NCBI GenBank assembly: GCA_026826555.1
Contig: JAKSZT010053764.1
Span: 17,327,555 to 17,391,554 of the forward strand
DNA from: Tolypeutes matacus
Lineage: Eukaryota; Chordata; Mammalia; Cingulata; Chlamyphoridae
Length of the DNA: 64,000 nucleotides
Reading direction: 5' to 3'
Positions 22,021 to 33,880 of this stretch are shown piece by piece. The notes under the pieces are model-generated. The model was not told the DNA's origin, ran no database searches, and was given only the letters and a program-made list of their open reading frames with translations. A program made the translations under genes and the position numbers. Every line of letters begins with the position of its first letter. Within the stretch, counting starts at the first letter, position 1.

Positions 22021-23451
22021 TTATTAATATCCTTCTCCAACAGTAAGAGACTTGGCTCTCATTTTCCTTTATAAATACTTATTTCATCCATTCCCTTGGA
22101 AGTACCCTTCTCACTCCACTTGGCCTCTGCCACCTTGTATGGCACACCCCCTAAGTGCATGCCTTCCTCATCTTGGTCACCACAAGCTTGCTCCCCAACC
22201 CTCTCCTGGCCTCCCAATTCCCCATGGTTGCCTTTCTTGTTTGGTCCCCCACCTAAAAGCTTTTGGATTTAGTTGTTAAAGGAAGGAAAAGGAAGGGGTA
22301 AAGGAATTGTATTTTCACTCTTAATACTTTTAAGTACTTCCATCTAGTCTATACTCATCATTCAGAACCTAATAGCTATTCCTATCATGCACTGTCCTTG
22401 AATTGTGTGATAACTTGCAGATTGCACTACCCCAATAAGATTGGGACTATGCAGAGAGCCGGAGTTTTGCCTTCTCCTCCTTTGCGTCTACCAGTGTCTC
22501 TAGCATTTCCCCGAGCTGGGAGACCAGAAGGCTCCTCCCCGTTCCCTCCCTGGCCTCGGGCTGAAAGCTCCATGTTGAGAGGAAACAGCCTGGTCACTAG
22601 CTCTGGCTTTGCCTGATAGTCTGTACAGTGTGCCATCCAGCGCAATCAGTTATTTGCACATGTCCCTGAGGCTCTGGTGGGGAAAAAGTGGAGTAAGCGT
22701 TGTCTTTGGGGCCACCAGCCCAACAGGAGGCTTCCAACACCTTGGGAGAATAAAGTACCCAGCTCAGAAGAAAGAATCAGGCTTCATACTTTGATATTTG
22801 AGGAAGACGATTTTAAAAGGTTAGTCATGTAAGCATTTGACAGTCCATAAACCAAAGAGTGGATGACTAACAGGAATTACAGAATGGCTCCACCCTGTCG
22901 CTGAAATAGCATATTCTTTTGAATATCTTGGGTAATTTCACAACACTTAGTGCTCACTGGGAACAGCCTTCCATCATCAAGGCTGGAAATCGGGGTAATT
23001 ATGAATATCCTTCCCGTCTCCTTCATTGCCTCCCCCAACTTTACTCTGTAACCAGTCTCCTTCTACTTGTTTTTCTCATCTAAGGCTTTATGCCTTAAGA
23101 AATTAATTTATTTATATAAGTGGGACAATGTAGCCAAACTGAGTAGGAAAAAAATAAAATTCAGTTATACAGCATTTGAGGCTTGATTTCCAGTAAAACA
23201 AAAACTTCCTCCTCCCCTTCACCTAAAAGCATTTACTAGAGTTGACACAGTGCCATCTGCTGGCTCCTGGAATCACTGCAGTCACATACTCGCCTTATAT
23301 CCAGGAGTGCCCTTTACCAGTACTTGTGTCTGTCTGCTCATACCACTCACTCATCAGAACACATTCATTGTGTGCATACTATGTGACAAGCATTATGCTA
23401 GGTGTTATAGGTGGTACAAGAAAGAATGGCCACTGCCCTATCTAGATCTAG
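22021..23451. other. Intergenic, no gene recognised
   Basis: 22440-22800 is less AT-rich and looks unique. 23300-23430 includes ttgtgtgcatactatgtgac, an L2-like trace. A possible CTCF-type motif lies at 23248-23264. No coding frame of substance. Confidence 0.45.
23248..23264 (-). promoter_or_regulatory. Possible CTCF-type motif
   Basis: On the - strand the bases read gccagcagatggcactg, which fits the CTCF core CCASYAGRKGGCRC at most positions. Base match only; a motif of this length can occur by chance in 64 kb. Confidence 0.3.
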
Positions 23452-23632
23452 AGTGGTGGTTCTTAGACTTGGTACAAGCCAGAATCATCACAGGGAATTT
23501 TTAAAATGCAGATTCCTAGGCTCTGCCCTTCAAAGATTCTGATTTCTTGGATCTAGACTGAGTCCCAGGAGTCTGTATTTTAAGCAGACTCTCCATGTGA
23601 TTCTGAAGCAGGGATTCCACGAATCACCTTTT
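23452..23632 (+). mobile_element. MER5-like hAT (Charlie-type) DNA transposon remnant
   Basis: It begins gtggtggttcttagacttgg, has agaatcatcacagggaattt and agattctgatttcttggatc, and then shows partly complementary sequence at the other end (gtgattctgaagcagg, aatcacctttt). This is the arrangement of the MER5 family of non-autonomous hAT elements. Confidence 0.7.
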
Positions 23633-23689
23633 GAGTAAAACTAGAGATGGAGATGCAGACGGCAGAATCCACTATTGCAATGCAGTCTG

Positions 23690-24390
23690 GAAAATGCCAT
23701 AATCAGAGTATGGTCAGGGTCTGCTAGGGACACAGAGGAGGTACATCTAATCAGATTAGGGAGTCGAATGGAGGAGGCTTCTTAGAAAGTAAGACTTGAC
23801 AAATTGGAGCTAGCGAGATTAAGAAGGGGAGAAGGGCATCCAGACAGAGGGTTTAGCATATGCAAAGGCAAGGGGGCATGAAGCTGCATGGGACCTGCTT
23901 GTAGTCTGGCAAGCTAGGGCAAAGGGTGTATGTGGGTAGAGTGTCATTAAATGAAGGGCCTGGAGTACCAAGCTACTTTATCCTGAAACTCTGGGGAACG
24001 CTGAAACCGTTTAAGCAAGAGAATGACTTGACCGGATCTGCATGGCAGGAAAATCCCTCTGCAGCAATGTGCAGGATGCAGGACTAAAGGCAGGGGATCC
24101 TTTGGAAAACAAGTGACGGGGCTTTGAGTGGAGGCAACGGCAAAGAATGAAGAGGAAGGAGCAGGTATGAGAGGAGTTAAGGAGGTACAAACAGTAGTAC
24201 CCAATGACTGATAGATGGGGCAGGGGTCAGTGCGAGGGTCCTCAAGGATGACTCTAAGGGTTCTGGCTTGGGTGTCAAGATATTGTCATTTTCCAAGACA
24301 GGGCACAAAGAGGGAGGAAAAGGGTATGAGATGGGATGGGGGAAAGAGTACGGGAGACTCAAAAGGGAAAGAGGAAATGGCATTCTTTTC
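23690..24390 (+). mobile_element. Ancient L2-like LINE fragment
   Basis: Segments gaagggcatccagacagagg, catatgcaaaggcaaggggg and agagaatgacttgaccggat follow the layout of a widespread ancient mammalian LINE region. Highly diverged. Overlapping open frames are not protein-like. Confidence 0.45.
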
Positions 24391-24394
24391 CAAT

Positions 24395-24628
24395 GTAATT
24401 GTCACTGGCCTTCTTTGTTACTTACTGTATGACCCTCATTTTCCCTTAACCCACTATGTCTTGATTTTCTCATCTGAAAAATATGGATCATAATAGTATC
24501 TATCTCAAAGTGCTGTTGAGAGGATTAAATGAGTTAATACATGCAAGGTACTTTAAAAAGTGCTAGCAAATAATAAAACTCAATAAATGTTAACTATTGC
24601 TATATTATTTATTGCTTCTATATTATTT
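24395..24628 (+). mobile_element. MIR SINE
   Basis: It contains ttactgtatgaccctcattt, ttgattttctcatctgaaaa, ttgagaggattaaatgagtt and aaactcaataaatgttaact in MIR order. This is a good match to the MIR core and 3' end. Confidence 0.85.
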
Positions 24629-24639
24629 ATAATGATGGT

Positions 24640-25030
24640 TATTGCCAGATTGTTAGCTGGTTGCGATACACTGGATTATTGTTCCCAGTGCTTCACTCCC
24701 TCCATGTTTTAGAATCGACTTTGCAGTACCACTCAGACTAGTATAGACAAAGTTCATCTCCCTGTTTGGCATCCATGACTTGCTTTGGCCAAAGAAATGA
24801 ACGTGTCACAAACAGAGGCTTTAGCTGTGCTCATGAGGTTTGTCTTCCTCTCTTGTGCTTTTGCCCTTTGCCGTGGGGAGACCATGCCTTGTTAGCTCTA
24901 GGGCCAGAATGTTGAAGACCATGGAGCAGCCCTGGGTTGGACCTGCAGGCTGAAACCAAAGGGCCCAGCCAACCCTTGTTGCTGTTGTTGTTACAGAGCA
25001 TTATTGCAATGATTGCAAACTAATACACTC
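24640..25030 (+). mobile_element. Ancient LTR-like repeat
   Basis: The order gacttgctttggccaaagaa, ccctttgccgtggggagacc, agaccatggagcagccctgg and attgcaaactaatacac is that of an old mammal-wide LTR-type repeat. Family uncertain. Confidence 0.4.
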
Positions 25031-25559
25031 ATGAGAAAAACTCTTCAGCCAAACTTTTACACTAATTCAGAGACTGTTGTGTCTCTACACTAGGCTCCTT
25101 GCAAGCAGCAGAGGCTGCTAGGCATTCTAGATCTCTGAAAGTGCACAGGCCTTCTCAGCCTTTGCTAAGAGCAAACATTTCAGAGATTTCCCAACTTGTA
25201 GCAACTGAGAAGCTACTTGGGGTGTCTTTATACCGATGAGAAGAGAGGCACTGAGCCGGAAAGTGGCAGGTGCCCAACCCACATCTTCTTACACCCTTCC
25301 TTCCCCTTGACCGAACTCATCTCAGTCCTCTAACCACAGAATGACCCAACAAAGCTAAATTTAATCGAATGTTTGAAACCTCGGAGAGGGCTGAACTTGA
25401 GCTCCAAACCTCCTAAGAGCAGCAGCGTTTCCAAGAGCATTTATTGCGTGCAATATGCACAGAACTATGTGTTCTTTCCTTTGTTAGAGGATTCTTGGCT
25501 CCCTGTACAGTTCGCAGTCGTGCTTGACAGCCCTATTTTATTCAGGACAGCAGAGTGGG
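25031..25559. other. Intergenic, no gene recognised
   Basis: Non-repetitive-looking DNA of average composition. No supported frame, RNA or repeat. Confidence 0.45.
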
Positions 25560-25768
25560 AGGAGCACTGGGTCAGGAGTCAGAAGACTAGCTCTGCCCCT
25601 TAATTGTCTGACATTAAGTAAGTCATGTAAGCTGGCTGTCCTCAGTTCTCTGTAAAAAGGGCCTCCCCCAAATCATTACCTGGTTGTTGTAAGGATCAAA
25701 TGAGAAAATGCTCCTTAAACTAAAATGAATATAAGTGACAGGTCTGTAAACTAAGTGCTTCATTACTG
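25560..25768 (+). mobile_element. MIR SINE
   Basis: Reads gggtcaggagtcagaagact, agctctgccccttaattgtc, tgtcctcagttctctgtaaa, ggttgttgtaaggatcaaat in MIR order, ending before the usual ctcaataaatg tail. Confidence 0.8.
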
Positions 25769-26589
25769 AGAGGATGGAGCAGGAGGGATCCTCCTGGGAT
25801 GGCCCCTCCTCTGCACCTCAGGAACTGCGATACACCCCTGGGAGGCAGCCTTCCCCAGGTGGGGAGCCTCGGGCATCACCATGTTATACCTTCTATTTCA
25901 GGTCCCCTCCTTATCGGTTGCTCTCTGATTTTCCTTCTGGTTTCATTTGCACCCTTTTCCCTTCCCTCAATTTGGTCTCAGGCTGGGCCTGGGATCTCCG
26001 CAGCAGCTTAAAATTCTCAGCCGTGACCAGCAGCCATTTGTCTTCCCACTGCAGGGCGCGGATTGCTGTGGGCTTTCTGGACAAAGCTCTTGAGATGTTT
26101 AGGGCACATTAGATTCTAGCAGAGTTCTTGCTTGGAAACCATTTTTCATATGTTGATGGACATACTTGGTGGTGTTCTCAGGGCAAGTGAATTACAAGCC
26201 CAAGGCAAAACTGCCAAGAGGGCAGTTAAAAATTTTTCAGGGTTCTTCCACCTATCTTTCTATACAGAAATTTTTCTTTGAAAGCACCAAGAGCCAGGAA
26301 CCAGGTTGTTCTTGATGCTCTCCCCATCCCAACCTAATCCCAAACTCTCTGTGTCCCAAGGCATCACTCTTCTGCTACCTGCTAGGACTAATCTGATTGA
26401 TGAACATTTTCAAAGTTATTGCTAGGTAATAATATCTGATTATGCTAATATACTTGTCTTTTAATTGGAATTTTAAAACCTTGAGCCAAAGATGGGAGGA
26501 GGGGGCAATAAAGAGAAGGGAAATTTCTATTTTAAATGTCACAATTTGCCTAAAGAGATTAGTATAGGCAGTGTCTTAGATTTACATAA
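25769..26589. other. Intergenic, no gene recognised
   Basis: 25774-26110 is GC-richer with open frames of 70-112 codons that resemble nothing known. The rest is average. No gene supported. Confidence 0.45.
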
Positions 26590-26730
26590 TGAGAAAACAT
26601 GCCTGTGTTTATTGAGAGACCCCTCTCAGAGACAGGTGAGGTGCAGAAAGACTGAGTACTAGCCCAGTTCTACACAGCTAATAATGATGGAGCCAGGGCT
26701 AAGACTCGGGTTTTCTCATTTGTACTTCAT
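26590..26730 (-). mobile_element. MIR-like SINE, inverted
   Basis: The + strand gives tctcagagacaggtgaggtg, ccagttctacacagctaata and gagccagggctaagactcgg, the antisense of the MIR 5' half. Confidence 0.6.
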
Positions 26731-27059
26731 CACTTTGTCACCTCATTCTGCTGTGAGGGAATATTTATGATATTTATATTTTTAATTATCTCTAAAAAGA
26801 GATTTGGTATTTAAAAGAATTGTCTGCAGATTAAAATTTTCCTTTGCTTTATTTTTTCCCGAGGTACTCATCACTGCCTTTTTCCCCCACCCCTTACTAC
26901 AATGAAAACTCCATGAGTATGGGGACATTTTTTTTTTTCACTGCTGTATTCCTAGGATTGTGCCTGACCTCAGTAAATACTTACTGAGTCAAAGAATGAC
27001 TCAATCAGCACGGGCAATTAAAAGGTGATGTTGCATTAAATGGAGTTTATTTTATTTTT
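26731..27059. other. Intergenic, no gene recognised
   Basis: AT-rich, no gene. The segment ttcctaggattgtgcctgac resembles part of an ancient SINE or LINE tail. Confidence 0.4.
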
Positions 27060-27479
27060 TGAGAGGTGGGTTTTTTTTTTGTGTGTGTGTGTGTGTGTGT
27101 GGTAAAAATCATATATGCTCATTAAAAATTTTTCAAAAGATACAGCAAAGTATACAAAAAAATCGTCTCCAAAACCAGTTATCAGAGATAATCATTGTGA
27201 ACAATTTTATGTAAATGCGATTAAACTATCCAAGCTCCTATTTCTATTTCTAGTTTTCTGAGTTGTTAATCATAAATGGGTGCTGAATTTTGTAAAACGC
27301 TTTTTATTCATGTATTGAGATGATCATATGGTTTTTCTTTAGTATGCTAACTTGATCTAGTACATTGATTGATTTTTTTGAATATTAAACTGATGTTACT
27401 TTCTAGGTTAAGCCCTACTTGCTCATAATATGTTATCATTTTTATATATTGCTAGAGCCTATTTACTAATATTTTGTTG

Positions 27480-28476
27480 CGATTTTAAAATACATTTTAT
27501 TTTTAGAGAACTTTCAGATTACAGAAAAGTTACATAAAAAATATAGGAAAATGAAAAACAAATTAAAAAACAGAAACAAAAAAATATATAGGGGATGGGA
27601 GTGAATGCGGCTCAACTGGTTGAGTGCCCACCTTCCACATGGGAGGTCCAGGGTTCGGTTCCTGGTGACTCCTTAAAAAACAAAAACAAACAACAAGCAT
27701 AACAAATGAAAAAACTAGCTCAGGGAAGCCGATGTGGCTCAGTGGTTGAGTGCCAGCTTCCCACATATGAGGTCCCGGGGTCAATCCCCAGCCCCTGGTA
27801 CCTCAAAAAAAAAAGTATAGAGGATTCCTATATAGCCCACCCCCCCCGCCCACATTTCTCATTAATAACATCTTATATTAGTGTGGTACATTTGTTACAA
27901 TTGACGAACCAATAATGAAGCATTGTTACTAACCAAGGTCTATAGTTTACGTTATTGTTTACACGTTGCACTGTACAATTTTATATGTTTTGACAAAATG
28001 TATAAAAGACTGTGTCTGCCATTGCAATATCATGCAGAGCAATTCCAGTGCCCTAAAAATGCCCCGTGTTCCACCTATTCTTCCCTCTCTTTCTCCTTAG
28101 AACCTCTGGTAACCACTATCTTAATATCAATGTTGGAAGTTCTTCCATCACTACAATACTAGTAAGTCTACTTTGGTCAGTGTTTGTATCCCCTCCTTAT
28201 ATTTGTTCATTCCTTAATTATGAGTCTTTCAGGAATATGTTGCCCACTCTGCTTCAGATTAGGAGGGGGCTTAGATCTTATGGGGCAGATGGAAGGAACT
28301 GTTTTGCTTGCAGTTGTATGTACTCTTTGTTTTTGGGGTGGGGTGGGGTAGCAGTTGTCCATCATCATGTTTGCTAGTTGTCCTGGGCGAGTCCGATGAA
28401 CTGGAGAGTAAGTGTTGGCTGCAACTATGCTGGGATTCAGGGCTCAGCCGGCACATGAACGGACCAAAGATAAAAG
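27480..28476 (-). mobile_element. L1 3' UTR element with a nested SINE dimer
   Basis: Second copy of the family at 13330-14055, with the same sequence of landmarks (gtgtggtacatttgttacaa, ttatgggg cagatgg-like, agttgtcctgggcgagtccg). It lies inside the older antisense L1 and is itself split by the SINE dimer at 27597-27814. Confidence 0.6.
27597..27814 (+). mobile_element. DAS-SINE dimer
   Basis: Monomer heads at about 27599 (gagtgaatgcggctcaactg) and 27724 (gaagccgatgtggctcagtg), with the conserved linker (aaacaaacaacaagcataac, aatgaaaaaactagctcagg). It ends in an A-run. Flanking atatagggg and tatagagg are similar, an imperfect target duplication. Confidence 0.85.
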
Positions 28477-30855
28477 TTTGTTGAGAATTTTTTGTGTCTT
28501 GTATTTATAAGGGTCATTGACCTGGGTTTTCTTTTCTTGTGTTTTCTTTGGTTTTGAGATCAGAGTACTGTTGTCCTCATAAAATGCATTGGGAAGTTTT
28601 CCTTTATCTTCTACTTTCTGGAAGAGTTTGAGTGGTATTGGTATTATTTCTTCCTTAAATGTGGAATAAAATTCACCAGTGACACCATTTGAGCCTGGAG
28701 TTTTCCTAGCGGTAAGGATTTTAATTGCAAATTACTTTTGTTAATAGATACAGGGGTATTGTAGTTATATATTTCATCTTGAATGAGCTTTGTTTGTTTA
28801 TTTCAAAGAATTTTTCCATTGCATCTGAGTTGTTCAATGTACTGGCAGAAGTTTGTTCATAATATTATCTTGTTATCCTTTTAGTATCTTAGAATTTATA
28901 GTGGTAGCTCCCTTCATTCCTGATATAGGTAATTTGTATCTTCTCTTTTTCACCTAATCAGTTTTACTAGAGGTTGATCAATTTTACTGATTTTTCTCAA
29001 TGAACCAGTTTTTGGTTTCATTGATTTTCTTTGTTGTTTTTCTATTTCTTGTTTCACTGATTTCCAATTTTATCTTTATTATTTCCTTCCTTCTTCTTAC
29101 AGTAGGTTTCACTTGATTTTCTTTTTCTAGTGTGTTAAGTTGGAAGCTTAGATCATTCTACTTTTCTAATATAAGCATTTAAAGCTATAAATTATAATGT
29201 TATGTTTTCAACTGCATTTACTTGAAAATAGCATCTAATTTCCTTGTGGTTTCTTTGACGCATGGGTTAGTTAGAAATGTGCTGCTTATTTTCCAAATAC
29301 TTTGCTATTTGATTTCTAGTTTAATTCTGTTGGATAAGAGAAAATTGTATGATTTTTTTTTCTTTTAAATTTGTTGAGATTTGTTTTATGGCCCAGAATA
29401 TGATCTATCTTGGTGAATGTTTCATATACCCTTAAAAAGAACATGTATTGTGCTATTTTTGTGTGGAGTGTTCTGTAATTGTCAATTTATTCAAGTTGGT
29501 TGATAATGTTATTAAAGTTTTCTATTATCTTACTAAATTTTTGTCTTTATGTTCTCTCATAAATAATGAGAGAATAATGTTGAAATCTCCAACTATAATT
29601 GTGCATTTGCCTATTTCTCATTTTTTTCCTACCAATTTTTACTTCATTTATTTTAAAGTTCTGGTATTAGGTACAAACACACTTAAAATTTTTATGACTT
29701 CTTGATGAATTGACCTCTTTATCATTATGATATGTCCTTCTTAATCTCTGGAATATTCTTTTCTCAGAAGTCTCCTTTGTCTCATATTAATACAGTATAG
29801 CCATTCCAGCTTTTCCTTTGATTGGTGTTTTTGTGATATATCTTTTCTCATTCTTTCACTTTAACCTATTTTTGTCTTTATATTTAAAGTATATTTCTTG
29901 TAGACAGCCTGCAGTTGGCTTTTATTTTTTAAATCTAATCTGATCACCTCTGACCTTTAGTTGGTGTGTTTTGGCAATTTACGGTTAATGTGGTTTTTGG
30001 TAGGTTGGGTTTTAATCTACCATCTTGCTATTTATTTTCTTTATTCCATCTGCTCTTTGTATATGCTTTCTTTTGGATTAATTGACCATTTTATCTCCAC
30101 TATTAGCTTATTAGTTATTTTTAGATATTTTGATATTTTTGTTTTATTTTTCACACATTTAGCTAATCACTCTCTATAGTCAAATGATGTTTTTCCATTC
30201 ATGTATAGAGTAAGAATCTTACAACAATATAATTCCATTTTCCCTCTTTTATTTTTGGAATTATTGTTGTCCTACATTTTACTCTGTATGTTGTAAACTC
30301 TACAATACATTACTAATATTTTTGCTTTTAACACTCAATTATCTTTAAAAGAGATTTTTAAATGAGAAAAAAAATTTTTCCATCTACCCATATTTTATAT
30401 TTATCTTTTCTCATTTCCTTTTATAGATCCAAATTTCTATCTAGTATCACTGCCTTTTATACTTCCTGTAGCACAGATCTTCTGGTGATGAATTATCTCA
30501 ACTTTTGTTTGTCTGGAAAGTCTTTTTATCACCTTAGTTTTTGAAAGATATTTCACTAGGTATAATATTCTAGATTGACAGTTCTCTTTCATCTGTACTT
30601 TAAGATGTTGCTTTATTGTCTTCTGGATTTCATGGTTTCTGAAGAACAGTCTGTTGTCATTCTTGTCTTTTTTCTCTTATGCAATGTGTCTTTGTTTGCT
30701 TTTAAGATTTTCTTTTTATCACTAGTTTTCAGCATTTAATTATAATGTGTTTTATGGGAAATTTTCGCCCATTATTTCTTCTTTTTTTTTTTTTTTTTCT
30801 GTCTCCTTACCTCCTCATTTTCTTGGATTCCAATCATATGTATTTTATTATAACT

Positions 30856-31120
30856 TTTTAAAAATTTGTTGAAGTATATTATTCATACATGGACATACAT
30901 AAACAATAAGTATATAGTGAAAATTGTGAACTTACAAAACAAACATGCATAACATCATACAGGGCTCCCATATATCACCCCACGCCATACATCACCATAC
31001 CTTGCATTGTTGTGAAACATTTGTTAGAAATTATTAAATATCATCAAAATATTACTACAGTACTAACTATAGTCCATACCTTACATTTGCTGTGTTTTTC
31101 CCCCAACCCACCCCATTATT
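30856..31120 (-). mobile_element. L1 3' UTR fragment
   Basis: The + strand gives aatttgttgaagtatattat, cttacaaaacaaacatgcat and catacagggctcccatatat, the same antisense 3' UTR as at 32460-32540 and 46240-46340. It stops at the T-run that starts the next SINE. Confidence 0.7.
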
Positions 31121-31583
31121 TTTTTTTTCATTTATTTATTTACTTTTATCCATTTTTACCCCTCCCCCCATTTTTGCTGTTTTTGTGTCCATTTGCTGGG
31201 CAATTCTCTGTGTCTGTTTCCTGCCCTCTCTTCTCATCCTTTTCCTCCTGTTTTCACCGGGATTCAAATCTCGGGACCTCCGATGTGAGAGAGAGGCACC
31301 CTACTGCCTGCGCAACCTTAGCTCCTGTTTTTTCAGAGCGTCTCCTCTTGGCTCTCCCTTGTGTCACTCTCCTGTTATGTCATCATCTTGCTGCGTGGCT
31401 CAGCGGGGCCTGGTGGCACACCCGTGGACAGGGCCTGACGGTGCACCTGTGCATGGGGCCTGGTGGCTCATGCACCTTCTATATTTTACTTTTTAAAATT
31501 TTTACCAGGAGGTCCCAGGGGTCAAACCCAGGTCCCTCCATATGAGAGACAGATGCCCAACCATTTGAGCCACATCTGCCCCC
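31121..31583 (-). mobile_element. Long DAS-type SINE with two tRNA-like boxes
   Basis: On the - strand a head at 31583 (ggggcagatgtggctcaaat) leads through a ccatatggagggacctgggt body, a middle section with repeated tgggccaccaggccc-like units (31395-31475), and a second tRNA-derived box (agaggtcccgagatttgaat at about 31290-31260). It finishes in a region containing agacacagagaattgcccag and an A-rich end. The two elements at 40850-41279 and 41746-42082 share this order. The ORFs that cross it are by-products. Confidence 0.75.
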
Positions 31584-31945
31584 CCTGCTATATCTCTTAA
31601 GGTTGACTAAAGATACTTAGAGTTACAGTCATTTCCCATACAGGATGGTCATATAATAAATCAGGCTTGTTTTATCACCAGCACTCTAAAAACCAGACCT
31701 AGAGAGAAAAACTAGGTCTAGGGACACATGCATGGTTTCTAATATAGCAAATGTTTAGCCTACCCTGATTATCACAAAATCAGGACAGCGAGAGTATTTG
31801 CATGTTATTATAATTTTTATAGAAAAAGTTTAAATCAGTTTATTATAAATATATCTAAACTATTAATTTTGCAGCTTTCAGGTAAAGTCCAGCACTTCAT
31901 TTATAAAGTCTATGAGAAGAGGTCAGTAGAGAACATCTAATCTTT
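31584..31945. other. Intergenic, no gene recognised
   Basis: AT-rich DNA without a clear repeat or gene. It separates two - strand L1 pieces. Confidence 0.4.
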
Positions 31946-33880
31946 TTTTTCATTTTAAAAACAATTTATTGAAGTATATCATTCATATATGAACATACAA
32001 CAATAAGAGTGATGGTTAGTCTAATGTGTCAACTCAGCCAGGTAATGGTGTCCAGGTGTTTGGTCAAGCAAGTATCGGGTAATTGTAATACAAGGGCAAT
32101 TCATGGACTTTAATCATCAGTGATTTGATTGCATAGATGGCTGATTACATCTACATTCAATCAAGGAGATTGCTGTGAGCAATGAGTGACATCTCATCCA
32201 ATCAGTTGAAGGCCTTAAAAGGGGAAGTAATTTTAGCATTCAGAGAGGAAATTAGGATCTCTACTTCAGACAGCCAGCATCAACTGGAACTCATCAAGGA
32301 CTTCATAGGAACCCCTGGTTTGCAGCCTGCCCTGCGGAATTTGAACTTATGCACCCCCAAGTTTCATGAGACAATTTTTATAAAATTTGATACTATTTAC
32401 AGATATTTCCTGTCAGTTCTGTTTCCCCAGAGAACGCTGACTATTACAATAAGTGTAAAGTAAAAGTTGTGAATTTACAAAACAAGCATGCATAACATTG
32501 TACAGGGCTCCCATACATCACCCCACCACAAATACCTTGCATTATTGTGGAACATTTGTAACAAATTATGAAAGAGCATTGTCAGAGAATTACTACTAAC
32601 AATAGTCCATATCTTATATTTGGTATATTTTGCCCCCAACCCACCCTATATATTTTTTTGTTCATAAACCATATAATTTATCTAAATTGTACAATCAATG
32701 GCAATGAGAATAATCACAGAGTTGTGTGTTCATCACTTATTCAATATTAGAGCATTTTCATTACAAAAAACAAACAAATAAAACCCACTATCATACCCGT
32801 ATGTTAGTGCTACTAATTCCAAATCCTGTGATGTGCTTGTACCATTTCTATTCATTTCCAAACATTTTTAAACAATTTTCACTAATTCTGCCCAGATGGA
32901 ACCTCAGCTTTCCATTCTGTAAGCACATTCTATTCTCTGATGACGTATATTCTAGCTATTAACTCCATGAGTTTACTTATTATATTTAGTTCGTAATAGC
33001 AAAATCATACATTTGTCCTTTTGTTCCTGGCTTGCTTCATTTAACAGGTTCATCCATTCATGACTTCATTTCTTCCTACAGCTGCATAATATTCCATGCA
33101 CCATAATTTGTTTATACATTTGTCAGTTGATGGACACCTAGGTTGTTTCCATCTTTTGGCAATTGTGAATAATGTCGCTATGAACATGAGTGTGCAGATG
33201 TCTGTTTGTATCACTGCTCTAAGCGCCTCTGGGTATATGCCTAGTAGTGTTATTGCTGGGTAACATGGCAGGTCTGTATCCAACTTCCTTAGGAACCGCC
33301 AAACAGACTTCCACAGTGGCTGTACCATTCTACTTTCCCACCAACAGTGAATAAGCATTCCTATCTCTCATATCCTCTTCAACATTTGTAGTTTTCTGTT
33401 TGTTTGTTTTGTTTTAAAATAAAGACCATTTTAGTAGGTGTGAAATGATATCTCATTGTAGCTTTGATTTGCATTTCCTTAATAGCCAGTGATGTTGAAC
33501 ACTTTTTCATGTGTTTTTTACCATTTGTATTTCTTCTTTAGAAAAATGCCAATTCAGGTCTTTTGCCCATTTTTTAATTGGTTATTTGTCTCTCTTTGTT
33601 GAGTTGTAGGATCTCTCTATATATCATGGATATGAGACCCCTGTCGGATGGGTGATTTCCAAATATTTTCTCCCATTGAGTAGGCTTCCTTTTACCCTCT
33701 TCACAAAGTCCTTTGAGGTGCAGAAGTGTTTAAATTTGAGGAGGTCTCATTTATCTACTTTTTCTTTTGTTATTCGTGCTTTGGGTATAAAGTTTAAGAG
33801 ACCCCAACCTACTACAAGTTCTTGTAGATGTTTCCCTACATTATGTTCTAGGAGTTTTATGGTCCTGGCTTCTTTTTTTT
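31946..33880 (-). mobile_element. L1, 5'-truncated, with a nested LTR
   Basis: The T-run at 31946 is the A-tail. The 3' UTR spans to about 33030 and is split by an LTR at 32017-32451. ORF2 C-terminal sequence follows: on the - strand at 33358-33050 it reads LIHCWWESRMVQPLWKSVWR and LGIYPEALRA, typical of the ORF2 cysteine-rich end. The element stops at 33880, where the T-run of the next L1 begins. Frames are broken. Confidence 0.8.
32017..32451 (+). mobile_element. LTR-like repeat inserted in L1 3' UTR
   Basis: From gtgatggttagtctaatgtg to gaacgctgactattaca. It includes ctcatccaatcagttgaagg and gttctgtttccccagagaac, the layout of an old mammalian LTR. L1 3' UTR sequence is interrupted at ...caataag and resumes with caataagtg, giving a short target duplication (about 7 bases). 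No viral genes. Confidence 0.5.

Larger units (their letters stand above)
27060..30855 (-). mobile_element. Long old L1 in antisense, split by a younger L1 3' element
   Basis: 27100-27480 and 28477-30855 read on the - strand as successive parts of an old L1: the reverse transcriptase region near the left, the endonuclease region in the middle (tgaaatctccaactataatt at 29581, the antisense of the ...VGDFN context), and the inter-ORF/5' part to the right. Stops and frameshifts are frequent. A T/GT run sits at 27069-27101 and a T-run at 30782-30799. The interruption, 27480-28476, is bounded by similar gttgngattt/gttgagaattt sequences. Confidence 0.65.

Noticed and set aside
31012..31545. 177-codon and 134-codon + strand open frames
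   Set aside because: They are antisense readings of a long SINE and L1 3' UTR sequence.
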